A stretch of DNA of 15,160 bases, taken from positions 1-15,160 of the forward strand of contig RBNI01003807.1 in the NCBI GenBank assembly GCA_003990745.1. Direction: 5' to 3'. Position numbers and translations under genes: made by a program. This DNA is from Jimgerdemannia flammicorona. Lineage: Eukaryota; Mucoromycota; Endogonomycetes; Endogonales; Endogonaceae. Shown piece after piece: positions 1-8,581 of this stretch (within the stretch, counting starts at the first letter, position 1; each line of letters starts with the position of its first letter). Under the pieces are notes generated by a model that worked only from the letters and a program-made list of their open reading frames with translations, made no database searches and was not told where the DNA came from.

Positions 1-7
1 TTTTTTT
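1..7 (-). other. Poly(A) tail of LINE copy 1, cut by window edge
   Basis: Seven T at the left edge, followed by TATAGTTACTTGGA. Copy 2 has the matching AATAGTCTCTTGAA directly after its 40-nt T run, so this is the homologous 3' end. The full tail and the target duplication lie outside the window. Confidence 0.8.
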
Positions 8-67
8 ATAGTTACTTGGACTCCGCCATTTATTACCCATCTATTAATAATTATACAGGTCACCCTC

Positions 68-91
68 TCACTACCCAATCCCCATAGGGGT
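68..91 (-). other. Conserved block and small hairpin in the LINE 3' UTR
   Basis: CTCACTACCCAATCC is identical in copy 1 (68-82) and copy 2 (8640-8654) although the surrounding sequence has diverged. Next to it copy 1 can form CCCC-ATA-GGGG (80-90), and copy 2 has the perfect palindrome TCCTCCTAGGAGGA (8651-8664). The bases differ but a hairpin is kept. Some LINE reverse transcriptases recognise a 3'-end stem-loop; that this one does is inference. Confidence 0.35.
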
Positions 92-169
92 GCCACTCCC
101 CCTACCTACACGAATAAAGACTACTTTCTCACCCACAACACCAACCCTCCCCCCACTCTACTGACAGAT

Positions 170-3100
170 TTATTCTACCAAATGATGTCTTTGACCTCCC
201 TTCAACCCCCAACCAAGCCACCAGCCCATCAAGGTGTCTTCCATAAGTCTCTGCCACCTCAGCAGCCTGACCTCGGAGCCAAGTTTCCTCTCATCCTCAA
301 AAACAAATAACCAGTGACTGGCCAGCCCCACCCAAATGGCCAAAGCCCAACCTAGCATCAGCCATTCCTTCTCCACCCCCTCCCTCCAGCCTGCCCCTTA
401 AATTCTCCCATCACCCCTGTATGGCAACTCCCCTACACACTACTCCCAGATGATCCCCAATGTTCTGCCAAAAGGTACTAAGTACCTCACACTCTCCTAG
501 CCAATGTTCAGGTGTCTGTACATATCTCTCTTCCTGCCCTACATTATAACACTCTTCACAGTCGAAGCAGCCTCTCTCAAAAAGGTGACCAGAGCAGAAG
601 TTGAGTATGACATTTCGCCTCAGTACATGCCACCAGACCACCCAATACTTCGGCAGCAGCCACCTTCTCACCTTGGTACTCCAGGCCCAAATGCTATGCT
701 AGTCTCACTCCTCGCCAATTCCTACTTCCTGCCAACTGCTAGGCCACAGATCCTGGCCAGGTCCCTATTGGCATTTGATCTCATCCCTAATGTCAAACTC
801 AATTAAGGAAATGCCACCTAGTAACACTTGGTCCCATCTCCACATCACTGGGTCCCAAGCCTCCTCCCCTTCATTTCCCTGCCACCTAATTCTAATACGG
901 CGCACCCCCTCTACCACTCCCCACCAGAAGCCTTTGTATCGCAATTGTCCAGAGTTCTGAAGGCCCACAAGTGCTAGGAGATCACCAGTTGAACCCCTCG
1001 AAGAGGACCTCATCTCTCAGACTTTCTGCAGTAGAGGAACCCAACCACCCCCTCTCACTCCACCACTCTCTTCAGCCACCATGCTCTCAAGCAGTGCAGC
1101 CTCTTAGGAAAGTCAACCAGCCCGAGTCCCCCACTCACCACCAGTAAGGACAAGACCTCCCAGCTGATCTGACTCTGCCTTCTAGCCCAGATCCACCCCT
1201 TGGTCAGCTTTATCAATCACTTCACCACCCAAGCTGGGAAGTCCAGATGATAAGCCAGATACCACACCTTTGGCAGCCAATAGATGTTCAGAATTGAAAC
1301 ATGTCCTGTCAGAGACAATTGGCGGCCCCCCCAACTCCACAGGGCCTCATCCCAAATACCAACCCGCTGCTCCCACCAAAGTCTGGGCAGAACTGACCCA
1401 TATACTGACAGATAAATACCCAAGTATCTCACTGCCTCACCAGCAGGGACAATTGTACCAATAATCTCCCTGCCCACCAGACCATTACCTAACACCATTG
1501 TTTCACACTTATGCCAATTAAGCCTAGCCCCAGAGTTCGCCTCATACCACTCCACTGTTTCCTTGAGCTTCTCTACATCTGCAATTGATCCCAGACCAAC
1601 CACCATGTCATCTGCAAATGCCCCTACTTTCCACTTGATGCCAAAGATAGAGAGCCCCATGATCTTCTGCCTGATTCTGTCCATGAAGAGTTCTAGAGAC
1701 AAAGCATACAAAATGGGAGACAGCAGGTCCCCCTGGGGCACCCCCCTACCCAGGGGAAATGCTACCCCTCTATGTCCATTACACAGAAGTACCATCCTAC
1801 TTCCTTCCAACAGGCTGACCATGGCTGCCCTGAACTGTTATGGGACCCCAATCCTATCCAAAACTTTTGCCAGCCAGACCCATCGCACTCAGTCATAAGC
1901 CTTCTCTTAGTCCAAAAAGACCAGATGCCCATCCAGTCCACTGGCTCATGCCCCTTCAATAATGCCATACACCTATGCTGTGCCATCCCTGATGAGCTGG
2001 CCTCTCACAAAGCCCTGCTGCTCCTCACCCAAGACTTGCTGGACCACCTTTTGCAACCTTGCAACCACCACTTTGGTAACCAACTTTCTGTCTATATCCA
2101 GTAGCATAATTGGCCTCCAGTTCTTCCAGTCCTCTTGGCTTCCTTTGTTCTTATAAAGCAATGTTACCAGCCCTAGATCCTGTTCTCCCACCCATCTCCC
2201 CATCTGTAGAATCCAATTACACAGTGCTGTCATCTCTCCTAGTACTCCAGGGACTCCCACCATCCTTTTCCAGAAGTCCCAGGGCAGACCATCCTCCCCA
2301 GGTGCCATACCCAAGGTTGTCGCAGCAAGAACCTGGTAGATCTCCTCCTCTAGCACTGGCAGTACCAAGTTATCCAACTCATTTGCTCGGGTAGGGTGCC
2401 AATCCTCCAATGCTTGATCAATGTCCTCAGCATCTGCCCCACCCTCCTCCTCACTCCACAATCCACTCCAATGCTTCTTTAACAATCTAAGAATGTCTTG
2501 TACCCTATGTACTAATATACCGTCAGCATTAAGCACCCCCTCCCACCTTTGCTGCACCCTTCTCACCTGAAGGGTTCTTATAAGAAACTTTGAGGGCTGC
2601 TCTCCTTCCTCCAGCCCCTGCCAATGAAGCTACACTGCCAGACCCTGGACCCTTGCCTCTTCCTCATTCCACAGCACCTGTTGTAGTTCAGCCACCTCCA
2701 TTCTTAACCTTATCAATCACCAGTCCTCCTCTCCCTCCAATGTTGCCAGTCTTGCTCAGTCCTCCAAGAGTCTAGATAGTCTACTAGATGCCCACCACAC
2801 CCTCCTCCTCCTCTGTCTCCCAGCCTCCATACCAGCCTCCCTCCAGAAGGTCCTGGCCATCTCCTTCATTCTCATCTACCGAATATCAACTGGGACACCT
2901 TCCTGCCTTCAGCACTCCACCTGCAGTTGAATGACTTCAGCCCATTTATCTCACTGGATCTTATCATCCAGTAAGGAGGAATTGAGACACCAATGTCCAG
3001 ACCCATCCCCACTCCCCCCAAAATGTCCCTGCCCTAAAAGCCCCCAATGATCTGACCAAGGGCACCATTCTACCTCCAGCAACTTCCAAACATCCAAGCC

Positions 3101-3694
3101 CCAGCAGCTGGCTGTCAGAATCCAATCAATCCTCATCTCCAGGCCCCTGGCCCAGTATGTGTACACCCTCCTATTCCCCCAACATTCCCTACCCACATCC
3201 ACCAGAGCACTCAGTCTTTCCACTTCCTCCCATGCCGCCAGTCCTCCACTCTGACCCACAGCTCCTCTTCCTCCATCAGTTCTATCCCTCAATATGTCTC
3301 GGACCATATTGAAGTCCCCACCGAGCACATCCACCCCAACCTCTGCAAGAATTCCACTCTCCTGTAGGTCTGTTACCCAATTCACCTGCTCACCCCATAC
3401 TGCAGGGCAGTAACAGGAGTCCACCATGACTGGCTCCCAACCTGTGTGAATCCACTCTCCCCAGACCAATCTATCTCCCCAGCTCTGTATATCCCGTATC
3501 TTCCCTCTGCCTTTCCACACCAGAATTCCAACCTTGCCCTTCCAGACTACCTCACCTCCCCACTCCTTCGTCCATTCCAGTCTATCCAAGTCATCCTCAC
3601 ACCTGACATCCTGCAAGAGAAAGAAATTGGCCTCCAATCCCTTCAGCCAAGTAAAAATGTTCTTACGTCAATAAGCACCCCATAACCCATTCAT
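170..3694 (-). pseudogene. LINE ORF2: endonuclease / reverse transcriptase / zinc tail, broken
   Basis: This polyprotein nicks target DNA and primes reverse transcription from the nick. I start it at the ATG at 3694-3692 (NMNGL); the homologous frame (NIFSL) extends a few codons further upstream to a TGA. Endonuclease motifs seen: LQD-VR near 3613, GGDFN at 3322-3308, RIDW near 3133 and SDHW at 3055-3044. Reverse transcriptase motifs: NWRPIMLL, then LD-EKAYD around 1912-1892, GVPQGD, and the catalytic FADD at 1618-1607. GGLGL follows near 1120. The zinc motif C-x2-C, H-x4-C lies at about 560-489. About 1,175 codons in total. One frame runs from 3694 to about 1070, with stops at 3668, 2951, 2909, 2876, 2756, 2717, 2630, 1973, 1946, 1907, 1889, 1838 and 1217 (lowest coordinate of each). 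A 1-nt loss near 1051-1062 and a 1-nt gain near 376-392 shift the frame. More stops lie at 1017-1019 and around 690-765. Confidence 0.88.
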
Positions 3695-3758
3695 GTTCAA
3701 AGAAAAAATGTTGGTTGTACTATTCAAAAGGGAAATTATATAGTTTCAGATGAGTCCT

Positions 3759-5662
3759 CTACTGCTCCATGTCCACTTCCTCCTGTGCCCTATCCAGGTT
3801 GTGCTCAGCAAGATCTTCTGCTTCCTCGGCCCTCTTAGCCTCCAATTCAGCCAGGATCTCAGCCATCTCTCCATCCTCCTTCTCCTCAAACTCCATACAG
3901 TACTCCAAGCAAGCCTCTTGCCAGAGCTGCAGTCTATGCTGCTTAGTCCAACAGTGGGCAGCCTGCTCACCTGCCACAACTGCCAGAGCAGCTTCCCTCT
4001 CCTTATCTACCTCATACCCCTCCTCCTCCAAGTATACTGCCAGAATTTCTGCCTTCAATGCTGCCACCACTCCATCACCCTGCAGGATCCTTGCCCAATG
4101 CTCATCACTCATCACTCGGAAGTCAACTTCCCCCAGCTCTTCTGCTGCCAAGTTGTTCATCATCCAGCACACCCAGAGCAAGTTTCCCACCTCCTTCCCT
4201 CTAGGGGTCACTGGCCTCCCTCCATCCAACATTGTAGTATTAGCCCTTACACTCACTGACTCATTCTATCTCTTCTCTAGGACATCCACCAATTCCTCTT
4301 CCCCAGTCGCCTCTACCAATCCCCCCTTCTCTACATTTGGGACTCCAAAGCACACCTGCTGAGCACTGCACATTGGTACATCCTCCACTACCCTACCTCT
4401 TGCTGCTGGACCCCTTCTGATAAGGGGGGAGGGTGAAGGTGAATTCTCCCAGGTTTCCTCCCAAACCTCAAGTGTGCTATCTTCATATGGATTCTTGCTT
4501 GGCACCTTCTCAGCCTCCACCTGCCCCCCCTCCTCATTCCTTCCACTACCAGCAGCCCAGACACTCGCCTCAGCACCTTCAGTGGTTGCACTATCACTTG
4601 CCTTCCTCATCACCTCCACCCCCATTTTTGTCAACAATTCCCTCTGCCTTCTGTGCTCTTGAGACCTCTCCCACACCATCTTGCTGATGCAGACTCACTT
4701 CCCACCAACACCTCAAGATGCATTGCCTCCTTGAATACCTTCCATGCCTTTGCCCTCCTCTCCACCACTCCACTCAACTCCTCCAGTGCTTCCAGCAAAT
4801 CCTCCTCCTCCTCCTTGCTCCCCTTTACTCTCGTCACCTTGCACAAGAAAGCCCCCCACACCATCACTGAGGGCCAGTCCTGAGCCTTCCCAGTAGCCTC
4901 CTGCCCAGCCAACCGAATCCTGATGTCAACATCCCCTGTCCGGAGGGAGGTTCCTTTCCACACTCTGAACCCAATATCGACCACCTCCCCATACTCTGCC
5001 ATGATCTCCTTGACTCTCTTTCTTATCTCTACAGCAGTAACCATGGGAACTCCTTTCACCAGAAGCTGCACTACTCTCAGGTCCCACCTCAGGTATCTCA
5101 CCATTAGTATGCACACCTCACCCACTTTCATCCCAGCCTTCAAAGCCTCCTCCAGTGGCCCAGCCTCCTCAAATCCCACCTCCACCCCTTCTAGGCCCTT
5201 CAGGAACTTAACAGATGCCACACTACTCATCTGCTTCGTGATCAGCCCCAGAACCATTTTTGCTGTCACTGCCAAGCCCCGGAAACACATTGTGACCACA
5301 AATTCCGAGATCGACTTCTTGAGTAACAGAGCCACCGCCAGTCCCATTACACCATCCACCAGGTCCCCGGGCCTCATGCCCTTTCTACTGCTCAGCTCAC
5401 CATCAGCAGTCCCATCTAGATTTTTTTCCAGATCACCCATCACACCCCCATCAGCAGTCCCTGCCTCAGCCACTACCCCCCCAGCTCCACCCCTATGGCC
5501 CTCCAGAGAGGCACCCTCAAGAGGTTGCTGCCTTGTAGCCCTCACCGGCACCCTCCCCCCTCTCAGCCAGCTCACCTTCTCTGCAAAGCTCGCTCTACCA
5601 GACCCTTGACCTCCAGCTCCACCCCCTCTTCCACTGCATCCTCCCACCAGCAGGCCCCTCAT
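3759..5662 (-). pseudogene. LINE ORF1: RRM-like nucleic-acid-binding protein with coiled-coil tail, broken
   Basis: This is the putative RNA-binding partner of ORF2. The start is the ATG at 5662-5660, with an in-frame TAA a short way upstream. The N-terminal 100 residues are Gly/Arg/Ala-rich. Residues about 196-276 (VKGVP, EYGEVVDIGF, then an RTGD turn) look like the RRM-type fold found in ORF1 of several LINE groups. No CCHC zinc knuckle is visible. The first frame ends at 4631. A second frame, open from about 4697, carries on as a charged, proline-containing linker and then a Glu/Ala-rich segment (about 3970-3770) likely to form a coiled coil. A TAG at 4266-4268 interrupts it, and it ends at 3759-3761, about 65 nt before the ORF2 ATG. 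The shift between 4697 and 4631 is most simply a 1-nt indel. Roughly 630 residues in total. The assignment rests on position and weak fold resemblance. Confidence 0.68.
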
Positions 5663-5829
5663 ACTTCTCCCCAAGCCCAGGCCTCTCCCTACTTACTGCT
5701 ATTCAAATGCTCCAGGGCCACCCTGTACAGTACGTACCTCAGGATACTCATTGGTTGCTATGATACTAGTAGCTTATCTCCAGAAACTACACCAAAAGTA
5801 TTGCCAAAAGATTGTGTAACCTGAATGTT

Positions 5830-6450
5830 ACTGGAGAAAGATAGCCTATTAATGCTACTCTGGTTAGCAAGTATATATCAAGACTTCTATTGAGGATCAA
5901 ATCATCAAACTGTCATCAATGTTACTACCACAGTATTACTGTTCTTACTACTTAAGAAGAAGTATATATATATCAACATTTCAATAATTATAACTATTAT
6001 AATAAAGATATACCATCTATACTTATTGATATTATAAGTAGAATCAATAAAAGTTAACCAGTCATATTGTTGAGCTTCTGTAACTATTAAGGGTCTATAA
6101 AGCAAAAGTCTTCTGAGAAGTACTATATAATTGAGAAATGATCAATCTGATATTCTCTTATCAAAAGAAATTTCTCAAAAGCTTGAATATCATTTTTGAG
6201 ATCAGACTCACTAATAAGGCTTATGATTTCTGATCCACAGACTCTTGCTTGATGTTAGCAATATCCTTTATAATAATATTTCTTATACTAGAGAAAATAC
6301 TAAGATTTTTACCAGCTTTTTGATAGTGGTAATAATAGTAAGTAATATATAGGACTTAGAGGTCTCTTGTTCAGTCAATGTTATAATTATCTGTAAATAC
6401 TTTAGTCTATCACTATTCTCCAAGATATGAGTATGGTCAGGAGAATTAGC
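5830..6450 (-). pseudogene. Decayed Mutator-like (MULE) transposase
   Basis: The minus strand around 6105-5905 reads a short open segment containing TFIDSTYNINKYRW and FFLSSKNSNTV. This matches the MULE catalytic core, in which an IDSTY-KTNKY block holds the first acidic residue (here GAT at 6045-6043). Further along the strand, at 5871-5851, comes YILANQSSI, which matches the usual LADQSS block with the second Asp read as Asn (AAC, one G-to-A from GAC). Upstream, around 6446-6383, NSPDHTHILENSDRLKY resembles the N-terminal region of fungal MULEs. Stops and frame changes separate the blocks, so this is a relic. The rest of the transposase is missing; LINE copy 1 begins just beyond 5830, which suggests the LINE inserted into this element. 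No terminal inverted repeats were identified. Confidence 0.62.
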
Positions 6451-6777
6451 ATACTATTCAACTTAGATCTTTTGAGCTACCATTATATATGTAATCTTAA
6501 TTTTTGTGAAATATCACTCAGTGTCACAAGGGTTTGTTTTTCTCTACTTAATACTTATAAATTATTCAAACTTTCAATAGAAAAATTCAATAAGGAATAG
6601 TGACCACTTATTTCAAATATTTGAATGCAATAGAGCTCTAGATAACTTTTTAATAGAGATGAATAGAAGATTTTCTCATACCAATTCTTAAAGTACAATT
6701 AGTCAAGTATATAAAAGAAAGATCTAGATATTGAATAGATAAGCATATTTCTCTTCAGGTATTATTGTAGTAACTCT
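6451..6777. other. AT-rich, no recognisable gene
   Basis: Low-GC sequence without CpG, rich in TA steps, with stops in every frame. It probably holds decayed flank of the MULE, but I can identify nothing in it. Confidence 0.5.
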
Positions 6778-6952
6778 GTTAGTAGTATATTATACTAGTT
6801 TATAATAATTTCATTAGTATTATATTATATCAGTCTATAATAATTCTATTAGTAGTATATTGTATCAGTTCATAGTAATTCTGTTAGTAGAGTATTTTAT
6901 CAGTTTATGGTAATTCCATTAGTAGTATATTATATCTGTCTATAATAATTCC
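6778..6952. repeat. 35-bp minisatellite, block A (about 5 units)
   Basis: Five head-to-tail units with the core AGTATATTATATCAGTCTA followed by TAATAATTC and then ATTAGT. Units differ by scattered substitutions, mainly A/G and C/T, for example TATATT versus TATTGT and CTATAATAATT versus CATAGTAATT. The period of 35 bp is regular throughout the block. Confidence 0.85.
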
Positions 6953-7122
6953 TAATATGATTGTGAGAATAATAAATAATAATAATAATAATAATAAAGT
7001 ACTTAATGAATAATAATCAGTGATTCATCTTATATTATATAATCTTATTTTGTCACTAAGTTAAATATCCTCTCTCTCTTCACAGGTCATCACACTCTCT
7101 CAACTCATTCAAGTTACCACTA
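6953..7122. other. Insert-like spacer between minisatellite blocks
   Basis: About 170 bp unrelated to the 35-bp unit. It contains the (AAT)n tract and a pyrimidine-rich piece around 7068-7115 (CCTCTCTCTCTTCACAGG) that is less AT-rich than its surroundings. I cannot identify it. Confidence 0.5.
6968..6998. repeat. (AAT)n microsatellite
   Basis: An almost pure AAT tract (one AAA interruption), lying in the block that separates the two halves of the minisatellite. Confidence 0.85.
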
Positions 7123-7299
7123 TCATTAGTAGTATATTGTATCAGTCTGGGTAATTCTATATAGTATATTATATCAGTCTATAGTAATTTCATTAGTAAA
7201 ATATTATACCAGTTTGTGATAATTCCATTAGTAGTATGTTATATCAGTTCATGGTAATTCTATTGATTGTATATTATATATAGTATATTGTATCAGTTA
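7123..7299. repeat. 35-bp minisatellite, block B (about 5 units, some shortened)
   Basis: The same unit as block A, starting ATTAGTAGTATATTGTATCA. Several units are shortened (for example around 7141-7160 and 7260-7290) and the substitutions are more frequent than in block A. The array ends before CCCTTTTAGG. Confidence 0.8.
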
Positions 7300-7662
7300 C
7301 CCTTTTAGGAAAGATTGTATAAGTATTTTTTCATATAATAAATTTATTATATAGTAGTCTTAGCTTTAGTAAATCTCATAGTAGAGTAGTTCTAATTACC
7401 TAGTATACTTAATATAATATATAGCTAAATTATAGTAACTAATTTGGTATATTTTTCTACTAGCTTATTACATTAGCCTCTACTAAAGAATAGTCTGTCC
7501 CAGGCTATCCTTTAATTTTAATTTTAATTTTATTTTTATTTTACAGACTCAAAGTTCTACAGATTTTATTAAAAGGTAATCTAGACTATATAGGCCAAAA
7601 CTCTCTCCCACTACTCTCTAAGCACTATACTCTTATAAATCTAGGCTAGTTATTGTCCAGCA
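7300..7662. other. AT-rich, no recognisable gene
   Basis: There is no open frame of note and no CpG. A run of ATTTT-type units lies at about 7511-7543. I see no function. Confidence 0.5.
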
Positions 7663-7664
7663 TA

Positions 7665-7973
7665 GTGCTTCTAAATAAATTGAATCAATTTGAATCAAAT
7701 CAAATTAAGGGTCATTTGAATTAAATCAAATTCAAATTAAATTGAGAGTCCAATTCAAACCCTATTTTTCAAAATATAATAACTTAATGAAAATATGTCC
7801 AAAATTAATGATCTTTAGCTTATTAGATTCTTCTTATATAGAGGAATCTAATAAGCTAAAGATTATTAAAGTTGGATATATTTTTGTTGAGTTATTATAT
7901 TTTGAAAAATAGAGTTCAAATCAAATCTTAAATCAAATTGAATCTTTGATTTGATTTGATTCATTGAGAGCAC
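7665..7973. mobile_element. Fold-back MITE, copy 1 (TA-flanked)
   Basis: The whole 309 bp is one long inverted repeat with its centre near 7837. The inner stem is a perfect 17 bp (7814-7830 with 7844-7860), and outside it the arms continue to pair imperfectly, including the segments around CCCTATTTTTCAAAATATAAT on the left and its counterpart on the right. The ends are GTGCTT... and ...GAGCAC, each bordered by TA (7663-7664 and 7974-7975). TA duplication is typical of Tc1/mariner-type MITEs. The outer arms are degenerate AATC/AAAT-rich repeats. It has no coding capacity, so it depended on a transposase from elsewhere. Copy 2 is at 12074-12433. Confidence 0.85.
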
Positions 7974-7975
7974 TA

Positions 7976-8530
7976 GTCCAGTAGCTCAACTATACTAGAT
8001 ATAGTAGGGCTTAAGTTACTTATATCTCATTCTGCATACTATGCTGTTTCTATTATCAAAGAGTAAGCAACTATATATCTATAACCAAAGATGTATACCT
8101 GAAACTTCAATATATATATATAAGACTATATCTGAGCTAATTTGCATAGCCCCCACTACTTCAAGTAGAGTAACAGATAAAGAAAAATCTCCCTCAAAGT
8201 ATAGAATGATAGATAGGACTGGTTCTCCTCAATAAAGTGAGTAAAAGACTTATATATAAGATATAAAAAGACTTCCAATACCCTACTACTTAAGCCTATA
8301 GGCCTCAATCATGTTGTTATATTAGCTTTCAGTATTAAGTATAACTAAGACATCTGATCTGGATAGTTTCAGACCCTCTGACCACCCTTAATAATTAGAG
8401 TCTAATCCTATATATTGTCAAAAGTAGTAGAGAGTAATATCTACTATCTAACTACTCTATACTAATCTGAAGATTCTATCAATACAGTACTTGCTCCAGC
8501 CCTGATGACAATCTTTAGTCTGATATCTGA
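7976..8530. other. AT-rich stretch with one short unassigned ORF
   Basis: It contains a 64-codon plus-strand frame at 8041-8235 whose translation is Ile/Tyr/Ser-rich, resembles nothing I know, and has no recognisable promoter or conserved motif. It is most likely a chance opening in decayed repeat DNA. Nothing else is recognisable on either strand. Confidence 0.45.
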
Positions 8531-8535
8531 CTGAT

Positions 8536-8537
<2 letters not shown>
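8531..8537. repeat. Target-site duplication of LINE copy 2, left
   Basis: CTGATTC directly abuts the T run at 8538. The same heptamer occurs at 9783-9789, exactly where homology to LINE copy 1 stops. Confidence 0.75.

Positions 8538-8581
<44 letters not shown>

Larger units (their letters stand above)
1..5760 (-). mobile_element. Nearly full-length LINE (non-LTR retrotransposon), copy 1
   Basis: Read on the minus strand, the order is short 5' leader, ORF1, ORF2, 3' UTR, poly(A) (seen as T1-T7). ORF2 has an apurinic-type endonuclease, a reverse transcriptase and a terminal zinc-binding motif, and I see no RNase H domain. This layout resembles the L1-like or Tx1-like group more than the usual fungal Tad group, but the clade needs a phylogeny. 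The element is more GC-rich than the DNA to its right and keeps a few dozen CpG sites. The last one is at 5733-5734, so the 5' edge lies between there and about 5830, where MULE-like coding begins. The 3' flank is outside the window, so no target duplication can be checked. Stops and frameshifts make it inactive as it stands. Confidence 0.9.

Noticed and set aside
1762..1986. Minus-strand open frame of 74 codons overlapping the reverse transcriptase
   Set aside because: It is in another frame. The RT motifs LD-EKAYD are in the main frame with stops, so this opening is incidental.
504..5824. Many plus-strand open frames rich in Ser, Pro, Leu and Thr, e.g. 504-806, 3769-4362, 4923-5609
   Set aside because: They are antisense shadows of LINE ORF1 and ORF2. 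The minus strand carries the recognisable motifs, and the Ser/Pro bias comes from complementing Gly/Glu/Trp-rich coding.
6778..7299. CRISPR array
   Set aside because: Units are directly adjacent with no unique spacers; this is a minisatellite in eukaryote-like DNA.
7814..7860. Transcription terminator or microRNA precursor
   Set aside because: The stem is the middle of a much larger inverted repeat that recurs at 12074-12433 with TA flanks, so a MITE explains it.
8041..8235. Small plus-strand gene
   Set aside because: It is isolated in CpG-free decayed DNA, with unrecognised composition and no supporting signals.
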